NCBI RefSeq assembly: GCF_026914265.1
Contig: NC_069124.1
Coordinates: forward strand, 32,387,383-32,451,382
Source of the DNA: Mya arenaria
Lineage: Eukaryota > Mollusca > Bivalvia > Myida > Myidae
Length of the DNA stretch: 64,000 nucleotides
Direction of reading: 5' to 3'
The notes under the pieces are model-generated. The model saw nothing but the letters and a program-made list of their open reading frames with translations, was not told the DNA's origin and did no database searches. Positions 26,320 to 38,200 of this stretch are shown piece by piece. Both the position numbers and the translations under genes were made by a program. Positions within the stretch are counted from its first letter, which is position 1, and each line of letters opens with the position of its first letter.

Positions 26320-26850
26320 CTTATACTTCGAAGTGATATGTAGGTATATTATAAGGTGATATGAAGGTATATTTCAAGGTAATACGTAGGTATATTTCGA
26401 TGTGATATGTAGGTAAACTTCGAGGTGATTCGTACGTTTTTTTCGAAGGGATATAAAGGTATTAAACGAGGTAATATGTTGATGTATTTCAAGGTGACAT
26501 GAAAGTATTTTTTAGGTGATATGTAGATATATTTCGAGATGATACGTAGGTATATTTCGAGGTTATATGTCGATATATTTCGAGGTGATACGTAGGCTTA
26601 TCTCGAGATGATGTAGTGTACTTCTAGGTGATATGTAGGTATATTTCGAGGTTATATGTCGATATATTTCGAGGTGATACGTAGGCTTATCTCGAGATGA
26701 TGTAGTGTACTTCTAGGTGATATGTAGGTATATTTCGAGGTTATATGTCGATATATTTCGAGGTGATACATAGGCTTATCTCGTGATGATGTAGTTTACT
26801 TCTAGGTGATATGTATGTATATTTCGAGGTGAAATATGGTATCACTCACT
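26320..26850. repeat. 23-bp minisatellite, unit B, with 89-bp higher-order repeat
   Basis: Same unit as 1780-3620. From 26582 a block of about four units repeats with a period of 89 bases (starts at 26582, 26671, 26760), so the array has recently grown in blocks. Confidence 0.9.
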
Positions 26851-27100
26851 TTGCGCCCACTATGGACAGATTTCTAGTTCAAACTTACGCATATTATTTC
26901 AACCAAACTCAAATTTTAGCGTAAATCTAACATTTTCTTATTTAAGAGTTGAATTCAACATAAACATCTATTATGAATACCAAACCATTAAGTTATCTTG
27001 CTTGCGCTTACCGTAAAGTATTTGTAAGTTTAAAACGAAATCCGTTTTTTATATAAGGAGTGTATTTAAAGCTTTTTAACTATAATGATTTGATGTGTGC
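26851..27100. other. Spacer between two minisatellites
   Basis: No gene seen. 26840-26910 aligns with 3625-3700 of unit A, marking the right edge of the shared 23-bp array. Confidence 0.5.
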
Positions 27101-27104
27101 TCAA

Positions 27105-29965
27105 TAACACAATGGAGCTAAATACCACAATGAAGCTCAATAATAGAGGAACAGAGTCTTAATTTATTTTTTGACTAAAGCATTACCAGCTTATCGGCAC
27201 ATTACACAAACATGAAAAAAAATTATAGAACACACACACTCAGTCAATTAAAATATACATAGTAATATTATAACGCGTTTTAAGTGATTTTTGTACTATC
27301 GACCGTTTTTTTAGAAAATGCTCAAAACTGAAAATAACACAATGGACCTTAATAATACAATGAATCTTACTAACACAATGAATCTTAATAACACAATGAA
27401 TCTTAATAATACAATGAATCTTAATAACACAATGAATCTTAAAAACACAATGGACCTTAATAACACAATGAATCTTAATAACACAATGAATCTTTATAAC
27501 ACAATGTATCTCATTAACAATATGGAGCTCAATAACAAATTGAGTCTAAATAACACTATGGGTCTCAATAACACAATGGGTATCAATAATACAATGGTCT
27601 CAATAACACAATAGACCTCAATAACACAATGGATCATAATAACACAATGGATCTCAATAACACTATGGGTCTCAATAACACAATGGAGCTCAATAACACT
27701 ATTGGTCTCAATAATTCAACGGAGCTCATTAACACAATGGAGCTTAGTAACACAATGTAGCTCATTAACACAATGTAGCTCAATAACACAATGGGTATCA
27801 ATTACACAATGGGTATCAATAAGACAATGGGTATCAATAAAAATATGGAGCTCAATAACACTATTGGTCTCAATAACACACTGTCTATCAATGACGTAAT
27901 GGGTCTTAATAACACAATGAATTTCAATAATACATTAGATCTTAGTAACACAATGGATTTCAATAACACAATGGATCATAATAACACAATGGATCTCAAT
28001 AACACTATGGGTCTCAATAACACAATGGAGCTAAATAACACTATAGGTCTCAATAACACAACGGAGCTCGCTCACACACTGGAGCTAATTAACACAATGA
28101 AGCTCATTAACACAATGGAGCTCAATACCACATTGGAGCTCAATAACACAACGAAGCTCATTAACACAATTTAGCATATTAACACAATGGAGCTCAATAC
28201 CACATAGGAGCTCAATAACACAACGAAGATCATTAACAGAATGTAGCTCATTAACACAATTGGTTTCAATAACACAATGGGTCTCAATAACACTATGGGT
28301 CTCAATAACACTATGGGTATCAATAACACTATGGATCTAAATAAAACTATGGATCTAAATAACATTATGGATCTAAATAACACTATGGATCTAAATAACA
28401 CTATGGGTCTCAATAACACATTGGTCTCAAAATCACTATGGTCTCAATAACACAATGGAGCTCAATAGAACAACGGATCTGAAAACACAATGGTTCTCAA
28501 AAACACTATGGAGCTCAATAACACAATGGAGCTCAATAACACAACGGATCTGAAAACACAATGGTTCTCAAAAGCACTATGGAGCTCAATAACACAATGG
28601 AGCTCAATAACACAACGGATCTGAAAACACAATGGTTCTCAAAACACTATGGAGCTCAATAACACAATGGAGCTCAATAACACAACGGATCTGAAAACAC
28701 AATGGTTCTCAATAACACTATGGGTCTCAAAAACACAATAGAGCTCACTAACACAATTGGTTTCAATAACACTATGGGTCTAAATAATACTATGGAGCTC
28801 ACTAACACAATGGGTCTCAATAACACAATGGGTCACAATAACACAATGGAGCTCAATAACACTATGAAACAATAACTCAATATTACACTTTGGTTCTCAA
28901 TAAGACAATAAAGCTCAATAACTCAATGTGTCTCAATAACACTCTGGGTCTCACAAACACAATGGGTCTTAATAACACTATGGGTCTTAATAATACTATG
29001 GGTCTCAATGATACAATGGGTCTCAATTAAACTATAGGTCTCAATAATACTATGGAGCCCACTAACACAATGGGTCTCAATAACACAATGGGTCTCAATA
29101 ACACAATGGAGCTCAATTACACACTGGATCTTAGCAATACAATTGGTCTTAATAACACAATGTGTCTCAATAATACAATGGGTCTTAATAACACAATAAA
29201 GCTCAATAATGTAATGGAGTTCAATAACACAATGGAGCTCAATAATACAATGGGTCTTAATAACACAATGAGTCTAAATAACACAATGAAGCTCAATAAC
29301 ATAATGAGTTTCAATAACACAATGTATCTTAATAACACAATGAAGCTCAATAATGCAACGTAGTTCAATAACACAATGAAGCTCAATAACAAGATGGAGC
29401 TCAATAACACAATGCAGCTCAATAACACAATTTAGCTCAATAACATTATGGAGCTCAATAACACAATTTAGCTCAATAACACTATGGAGCTCAATAACAC
29501 AATGGAGCTCAATAACACGATTGAGCTCAATAGCACAATGGAGCTCAATAACTCAATGGGTCTCAATAACACTATGGGTCTCAATAACACAATGGAGCCC
29601 AATAACACAACGTAGTTCAATAACACAACGTAGTTCAATAACACAACGGAGCTCAATAACACTATGGGTCTCAATAACACAATGGAGCTCAAGAACATGA
29701 TGAAGCTCAATAACACAATAAAGCTCAATAACACAATGGAGCTCAATAACGCAATGGATCCCAATAACAAAGTGGAGCTCAAAAAAACACAATGGATTTC
29801 AATAAAGCTCAATAACACAATAGCTATATAACCCAATGGAGTTCAATAACACAATCACAATCACAGCCACAATGTATCTCACTAACAGATTGGAGCTCAA
29901 ATCGTACAATTGAGCTCAAAAACACAATGGATCTCAATCACACAATGAAGCTATAAAGCACAATG
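27105..29965. repeat. 18-bp minisatellite (about 150 copies), unit B only
   Basis: Tandem copies of CTCAATAACACAATGGAG and variants. Because 18 is a multiple of three, both strands stay open for long stretches: plus-strand peptides repeat L-N-N-T-M-x, minus-strand peptides repeat I-V-L-L-x-S. No start context, splice structure or conserved domain supports translation. Unit A has no such array between its 23-bp minisatellite and 3720. Confidence 0.93.
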
Positions 29966-29989
29966 TTTTTCTTAAGTGTGTGTTGACAG

Positions 29990-31060
29990 CCAAAAACACA
30001 TGCAAGGTAGTGATACACATAAAAGGTAATACTCATGGAAGGTAATAATACATATGAAAGGTAAAACTATTTATGGAAGGTAAAACTATTTATGGAAGGT
30101 AAAACTATTTATGGAAGGTAAAACTATTTATGGAATACTCATGGAAGATAATAATACATGAAAGATAATAATACATGAAAGATAATAATACATATGAAAG
30201 ATAATAATACATGAAAGATAATAATACATATGAAAGATAATAATACATGAAAGATAATAATACATATGAAAGGTAAAACTATTTATGGAAGGTAAATATA
30301 CTTATGTAAGGTAAAAAGACTCAAGATATTATTAATAGACAAGAAAGGTGATACAGATTATAGGAAATACGACATTTGGAAGGTAAAAACACACATATAG
30401 GCTATTAGTTATACGATCTATAAATAAACCGTTCATGATTGAGCGATTAGCAATTTTGAAGACAGAATAAAAGCTAATATTGACCTGCCATTTTATAGAC
30501 CGGAAACAGTTTATGATATGACGTCTTAGTTACGCTGGAAAAAGCAATTCAAAACGCCGTAATGACCTATCTATCTATAGACCGGAAACAGTTGATCATA
30601 TGACGTCATGATATATTTCGCTGTTCTATGTAATACAACTGTTATTTACATTTTCGCTGTGAGTTATGCAGTTCATATTGACCGCATAAACATTAAACAT
30701 TAACATAAGGTAATGCTCATAAAATATAATATCCATGAAATTGAATAATTCAAAAGCGCGATAATGCACATGCATTATTATATTACACATGAAAGGTATT
30801 GTACATGGATGCAAATACGCTTCAAAGGCAATGATACACATAAAGGTTATATACATGAAAGGTATTACTACACGTGGAAGTATAACACGAAATATAATAA
30901 AACACATGAAAGGTAATAAAACAGGAATTATATACATGAAAGATATACGATATGCAATCGAATGCACATGGAAGTTAATGAAATACACGGAAGATAATAA
31001 TACACATGAAAGGTAATAATTCACATGAAAGGCAATACTACACATGGTAGATAATAAAAA
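29990..31060. repeat. Degenerate GAAAGGTAATAATACA-type repeat
   Basis: Imperfect repeats of about 17-19 bases. Local perfect blocks occur, such as the GGAAGGTAAAACTATTTAT units at 30065-30135 and GAAAGATAATAATACAT units at 30145-30260. The region 30480-30610 carries two copies of a TAGACCGGAAACAGTT-containing segment about 85 bases apart. A short version exists at 3710-3830. Confidence 0.75.
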
Positions 31061-32945
31061 TGGAATGTAATATAATATCTGGAACAATATGTCAAGACGA
31101 TAACCAACATATATGTTTCAGTTTTAGAAAACAAACATTTAAATGACTTTGTATTGACGAATAGTTGTATGTGTTCAACTGTTATACATTATATGTATGT
31201 CATAAATCTGGATACTTGGGTTTAAGCCTTGATTGAACTTGATTAAAGACCAGTTATTAAAGTTATTGAAGCAGAATGAATGAAGAATACAATGAAGCTA
31301 TAGATCCAATCTTTTTTTAATTTAATAATTAGGTCTTTCATTACAAATTCCCAGCGTGTTCAGTGCCATCTTGATCGTATAGTAAGTGAAATTAATCAGG
31401 TATAAATCTCAAAATCAAGCAAAAATAGTCCTCCTTGTACTCAACTGTTAAATAATTGCAACCAATGCGAAGACCCAGGGCGGTACCAACCATTTGATTA
31501 AAGACATCCTGGAGTCTTTTAAAAACTTCTCAGACAAATGAATATCGAAGGAGCATAATATACAAAGGTTAAAATTTATTTTAAAACCTATCCCAGATGC
31601 AGATATTGGAATTAAATTTGTAATTATATTTGAAGACGTATGTACAATGATTCACGAAGCAAGCATTTTAATGATCATTATACGTTTTGAATACTAGTTT
31701 CGTACCAGTAGTTCCCACTACAATATTAAATATAAAACAAATGATCAAATATTTGGTAATGGTCAGGGCGATTTGACAGGCGTGTGTAAGTAAAGAAACA
31801 AGTGACGTCCAAACGACTTACATACGAAACACCAGTCCACGAAGATCAGTATGTTTACATGTTTATCTTGGTCAATTCCGGTTCTTAATTCCATTTGCAC
31901 ATCTATTTAAACTCCATTGTAATTGATTTTCATTTTATGTTGAACTCTTAGCTAAGGTGTACACATTGGAAAGTGCTAATTTGCAACTTCTGAGATAGGT
32001 AACACACTTTGATTATTTAAAACTTTCTTTTCAAGTATGCTAGCTTATTAAAAAATTTAACATCGATTTGATATTAAGTTCTTATATGTAAATAGAACTT
32101 CCTTTAAATGGTTTCACGTCAATTTGTCAATTATAAAGTATAACACCGATATTATGAACGATGTCAATGTTATTAGGTTTAGGCAAGGATGGATTTGGGT
32201 GCTAAATTGAAGTAATATTACGCTTCAACTGTCAAATAAGTCAAGTTTTTACGGATTTACAATAATGTTTTAAGTTTTAACCAAATCGAAAGCAATATTT
32301 GATTATATTTAGCATTTATTTTAATGATGGAAGACCGGTGCCCATGCCGGTCACCACAAGGTAAAAAGGGTGCTACCAAAAACGAAATGCAGCATGCTTC
32401 AATGACTATTTTGCTTAAGCCCTTTTTAACCACAATATTCAGGAAGGAGGAATACAACGTTTGATTTATTGAAGTTTCCAGTTCTCAATGTTTTCTTTGT
32501 AAACCTCACAATAGCCAACACAGGAACACTTAAATCTGATACAATATTCAGGCATTCACACTAAAGCAGTGTATCCATTTATTTCTTCGTATTCATGCAC
32601 ACCTTTTTTCTCGGTGTGTGATTTTGAATACTAAAGAGGCTTGTCAGTTCCAAAAATACTTTAATAGATGCCATGAAAGAAAGCGAGGGAAAAAGCAGCG
32701 AAATGTGACCTTTAGAAAAACAATCCTGATCTTTCGAACGCATACGATATTGATATAGCATTCAAGGATACCAGGTATATTTGCGCGAAATATTGTATTT
32801 AAGTAAATAATTAAAATTGCCGTAATGAAACGTGTGAGTTAAAAACAGTATTTGATGAGAGTCGTAAACAATGCATATTAAATAATCATTTACTTTTACT
32901 TACCATTTGATCAGATATAACAACGCCTCGTTAAGAATGCAAATC
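31061..32945. other. Upstream DNA of copy 2
   Basis: No gene seen. It aligns with 3890-5500 of unit A. The part at 31740-31850 also aligns with 55470-55590 of unit C. Confidence 0.55.
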
Positions 32946-34216
32946 CACTAGCGGATCCAGGGGGGGGGGCGCACCCGGCGCACGCCCCCCCCCCTAAAAT
33001 TCCCGGAGCTTACATGTTCTTTGGTATGGAAACAATAAAATATACTATATTTTCCTATTTTTTCTACGCTCGCTTCGCTCGCGTATCTTTATACAACATT
33101 GCCTTTTGAGATGTACTCGTACACAACACTGAGTGCACGCAATTTAAACGTTCCCGCCTTCCCTTACTGTAATAATTCGGCACTATATAACATGATCATG
33201 TTGATGCGCCGTAAAACCCATACAAACAAACACATCAGTCAATTAATTTCCTTTGGGTACATTTATACGACAACAAATATGGCTGCGCCGTCAAGTCCCA
33301 AACGCCCCAAGAAACAGAAGAGTTTGCACAGTTTCTTTAGCAACAAAGAAAAAGAAAGAAGGTAAGCAATTTTAAATTGGTTGATCTAGGCAAATATGAC
33401 TTGTTCACTGTTCCACCATGCATGTAGATATGATGCAATTGGAGCATATGTTTGTCGTTTAAATATCACGGATTTCTTCAAGCACCGTGGATATTTGCCT
33501 CGAATCAGAGAGATAAATACTGAACGTACGATAACGACATTGATCGCCGTGGAAAGGTATCAAAATTCCCCTTCGAATGCACTATATTTCGACAAAACAG
33601 CCAGACATGTTCGCACAAGAGGTCCAGCTCTGGAAACAGACCTAGAGGAACACGGAAAACAAGCCGTCGACTATTGTCGAAACATTGACAGAAACATGCC
33701 AACATATGTATCCCAACATATCGAAAGTGCTTACACTGTTGCTTTTAACTTCTGTGACATCAGCAGGAGTGGAACGGTCCAACTCGTCATTGAAATTCAT
33801 CAAGAACCCGCACAGGAGTACCATGGGCCAGAGCCGGTTCAACGCTCTCATGCTACTCTTCATTCATAAGGACATAAAATTGGATATTGAGGAAATTGTG
33901 AACATCTACGCCAGGAAATATCCTAGGCGCATGCTACTGATAGATCCATGGTGCGAATAGATACACATAGATAGCTATGCACTTAGAATATGTTGAATAG
34001 TAAAAGTATCTGAACATGGGTTCACAATTATACATGTATCTTCCCTCGTTTTTCCCGCTTAACGAAAATATACAAATTATACAAGCCACTTAGTCGTCCT
34101 AATAGAAACCTCGTTATGATATTAGAACTATAGGTATGCCCCTGGATCTGCTAGTGCAACCTTTAGAGTGATTAAAAGTTACGCCCCCCTAACCCAAAAT
34201 CCTGGATCCGCCCCTG
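32946..34216 (+). mobile_element. Internally deleted hAT-family DNA transposon
   Basis: Inverted ends share GCGGATCCAGG (left 32951-32961, right inverted at 34201-34211) and AAATC lies on both sides (32941-32945, 34217-34221). The element is 1271 bp. Inside, 33278-33362 encodes an N-terminus beginning MAAPSSPKRPKKQK, 33396-33760 a stretch of transposase-like protein, and 33700-33957 the C-terminal dimerisation block (TSAGVERSNSSLKFIKN, ending RMLLIDPWCE) typical of hAT transposases and ZMYM-like relatives. The two protein parts are in different frames and most of the catalytic domain is absent. Unit A (around 5520-5540) lacks the insertion. Confidence 0.82.
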
Positions 34217-34447
34217 AAATCAATCTGATATTGCACATATCTTGACTTAAATGCGGACTGTTCATTGAAAAAGTCTAAAAATAGATTTTGGTGAGCACGT
34301 AATTAAGTATGTAACGAGCGGGTATCTAATAAATAGGCATTCACTCGCGGGACTTGCAACATTTTATTTCTTGATTATTCAGTAAGTGTTCTCGTTTTGA
34401 AAGATTTAAATTTATATCGATTAATTTATTGATTAATCAATTGAATA

Positions 34448-34486
<39 letters not shown>

Positions 34487-35235
34487 TATTGATTGAGTTA
34501 ATAAGTCAATAACGTAATAAATTTATAAGTTTTGTCTATTGAAATACTCTACCATTTACTCTTTTCTTCAATTTATTCACATAGTGGTGCCTTTAAATTA
34601 AGTATGAAATTACGTCAGCACAAATAGTAGCAGTTTAGTGGACGAATTTATATTACTAAATAAAAGCTATGAAATAAGTTAAAAATAAACAAACAGTTTT
34701 GCGTGGTTAAATCAAATTCGATTCTGATCAATCAAAGCGATTCACTCCTAATTAACATTTATTAATCTATTTTAGTATCAAAACACGTTATATATCAACA
34801 CTCTTTCTTTTATTTTACGAAAGCAAAATTATTTTGTCAATAATTGCCTAATTCATTTTCGATTTAAATGTTTGACAATAAAATAATCAGCAAAAGAAAA
34901 TGACAAAACTTATAAATAATGTAAACAAGCTAATGTGTCAGTGATGGACTAATTATTAACAGTGTATTTTAGAGGACTTGAACGAGCGGAATGGAAGTGA
35001 AAATAACATGAAAAATAAATAATAAATATTTTTTCATAAATTATATACATTTCTGAAAAGTGTAAAAACAGTTTATCGTCAAGTTCACAATCTGGACATT
35101 TCAATTGTGATATATGAACAAGGTATGGATTAAAGATAAAGTATGTGAGGTTTGAATAAAGTAAAACACATGGTCATGGTTTAATGACAAAAATCTTTAA
35201 AACATTCGTACAAGTTGCTTTTGACGAAATTTAGA
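34217..35235. promoter_or_regulatory. 5' flank of chitin synthase copy 2
   Basis: No gene seen. Tetranucleotide ATTG repeats lie at 34418-34500. 34860-35010 is closely shared with 6310-6470 upstream of copy 1, and could hold proximal regulatory sequence; no specific element is identified. Confidence 0.4.
34418..34500. repeat. ATTG/TTGA microsatellite upstream of copy 2
   Basis: Runs of ATTG with interruptions, at the position where unit A and unit C have TTTA tracts. Confidence 0.9.
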
Positions 35236-38200
35236 ATGCCAGAGATGCCAACCCAGCAACGAATGGGGGAGGCTTCTTCCGGTCAATCGCGCCAGACCGG
35301 TCTGCGGCAGCCCCCTTCTGGCCAGTCGACGCCGCAGAGCACGCTGAGAAAGAGTGGCGACAACCCGCCTCCAGTTAAGATATGCGCCAAAGGAGAAAAA
35401 GATGACATGCAAAGGAAAACAGACATATGGTAATGCATTTGTTTACATATGGTTGTTGCAATTTGTAGCCTAATATTGGACTATCATATATAAAAGTGAC
35501 ATTGCAACCTAAAAGGAGAAACACAGAAGTAAAAACTTAGTGATTAAACGTGTTTATTTTGAAAGCTCTCATTACTTTTTATTTTCAGGAACCTTCCAAA
35601 AGAAACTAAGAAAAAGGAAAACAAGTCCTCAAAGTGCGGTGACACATTTTTGAAAATGTGTAGAGTAGTGCTCTTTTTTGTGTTGACGCTATTGCTGCTT
35701 TCATGCGGCATACTGCACAAGCTTTACTTCTTGACCTTTCTGAACAATCTCTCTGAGAAACTGCATGTTTCAAGCCCTAGCGTTATGGTATGAAGAATTC
35801 AAGCATATTACATAACATTACGAAATTAACACATAATAACAAGTTATTAAAATAAACTACTTGAATGCTTGTTTGGTAATAAACATAAAAGTGAATGTCA
35901 GTCCACTTAATAACACGCGCCTACTTATATTTTCTATATTATTAAATAAACTAATGCCTGCTTGTATTCAGTTCATATTTGTTTGCAAAATATAATAAAA
36001 ATAAGTAATCAAATCCTTGTTTAAAGTCCAATTGCTTTTTAGTCGAAAGTTGAAAACAAGAAAAGTCGAGCAATTTCAATTCTCGTGTGCATTGCATTTT
36101 TTGAATTCTTCACATCACTAGTAACTCTTTGGAGAGTTGTTTTACAAGATCAGAAGACTAACTGGACAAGACATCACATTGTGGTAAGTCTTTCCTAAAT
36201 TCATTGTTTTGTTGTATATCAATTAATTGTTGTAAATGATAGATAATTAGGACGCTTGTATTTTGTATGTCCGAGCTTAATATACATGCTTGTTCATATG
36301 ATGTATGTGAAAAGTCTTAAGTTATGCAGTTTAAGTTAATTAAGACCCGAGTACGGTTTAATTGACCATTTTAGACAGCTATCCTGCAGGCCGTGACCAC
36401 AATCGGGGAGGTATATTTGATCATCTACGCCCTTCCATTACTGGACAGTTTGAGGACATGTTTAGTTCTAACAATACTACCAATTATTCCAAGCATATGC
36501 AAGTTCCTGAGTTCAATTGGTCGGCTCAAAGTCAAGGGATGTATTAGAAAAGGTTCTTTGCTCAAACTGTGTATAGCGGGTTTCCCGGTTTTGGCACTGG
36601 CAGGGAGTGTTTTCTTATTCATGAAGTGGCTAATACTATTTGATAGAGACATGCATCTAAAATGGGCGTTACCTATACTTTTGATGTGTAAATCATTATG
36701 CTATATGGATAATTTCCTTTGCCTAAGAAGATCAGCAAATGCTCAAAAACAAACATCAGGGGAATTAGATTCCCATTCGGAGACAAGTGAATCTAAAATA
36801 GAAGAGAAACAGTACAAGACAGAACATAAACAAGAATTTATTCGATTAACTGTTCGTTGGTTAATATGTTTAATGTTTATTATTTCGATTGTGTTGAAAT
36901 TAGATTTAAAGCTAATTGAAAAACCCGACAACAAGAACGAGTCTGAATCATCTCTAACAGACGAGAATGGACACATCGAATCCTTTGCGTATAATTCAAC
37001 AACAAATTTTACACCTGCTCAGCATGAGAATGGAAATGAGACATTGGATTCGACGAATGCCTTTAACCAAACAATGTTCAACCAATTGATGGAGTTTTAT
37101 GACATCTATAAGTTTGAAACTAGAATATTAACATGTTCATTTGCTATTTCACAATTAGCTTTGTTGGCTTGTCGATTGTCAATGCAGCAATTTTCATTTG
37201 CTTTGCCACTCATACTCACTCCACTGTTATCAATAATTGCTGTTGTTAGTCTTTCGTGCAATAACTTTCTTGAAAGTACCCAGATCACGGTAGGAATTGA
37301 TTTGACATGTTCTATGCCTGAAGACAATGAAAGGAATATTTTCATCGCGAGTGGGGCTTTGGCTTGGATTGCTGTTATCGCGTTAACGTGGTACATTTGG
37401 GTTCCTCGGGTCGAGAGAATGGCAAAACTCGAGAGGTACGTTTAAGATTTTGTATTATCACTATTCTACAGACTCACGTTAAAAGAATGTTATTATCAAT
37501 CTAATATGTCTACATCTAAAGCTGTCCTTATTCAGTCAAATTATGTTTGAAGTTTGAATGTCTCTTCTTTAGGTTGTTTTCTGGCAGTTTTTACGATTTC
37601 TTCTTCCCTGATTTGAACATGCTTCTTCGAAGGAGAAATGACCATCAAATTAGAGAGCAGCATATGGACAGTGTACAACCGAGGGACGTTCCAAAAGTCA
37701 TCATTTGTGTAACAATGTGGCACGAAACGTGCCAAGAAATGTGTCAGCTTCTAAAGTCTATTTGCAGGTTTAATAACTTTCACCTGACCCGTTTAGTTCA
37801 TTTTGCCTTGCTTATTGTACAGTGGAAACTGATATGTTTCTTTAATCAAATATCGTTTCATAAGTTCCATAACGAACCATGCTACTTATTCAATATTTGA
37901 GAAAATCAAGTTTTACGTTTTTAAAAATTATGCAGTTATTTTGGATTCAACCATTTACAAATTGCTCACCAAAATGAATCCAGCGACCTTTGCCTGATTA
38001 TTACAATACAAGATAAAATGCGTGCATGGTAATCAGAAAAAGTTTGGATTCAAATTTCTATTAATTTTTCAGATTAAATTATAATCATTTATATGCCTTT
38101 CATTAACATATTACATAAGTGAAATAGTTTCGCCGAGACGAATCCAGCGTTCTTTACATATTAATTGCCTGATTATTCCAGGCCACATTTAATTTATGCA

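Noticed and set aside
29468..29836. Hydrophobic repetitive frame on the minus strand
   Set aside because: By-product of the 18-bp repeat, which is a multiple of three; overlapping frames on the plus strand are open for the same reason.
35215..35235. Myosin motor domain fused upstream, as in some mollusc chitin synthases
   Set aside because: No motor-domain motif was found in the upstream DNA of any copy within the window.
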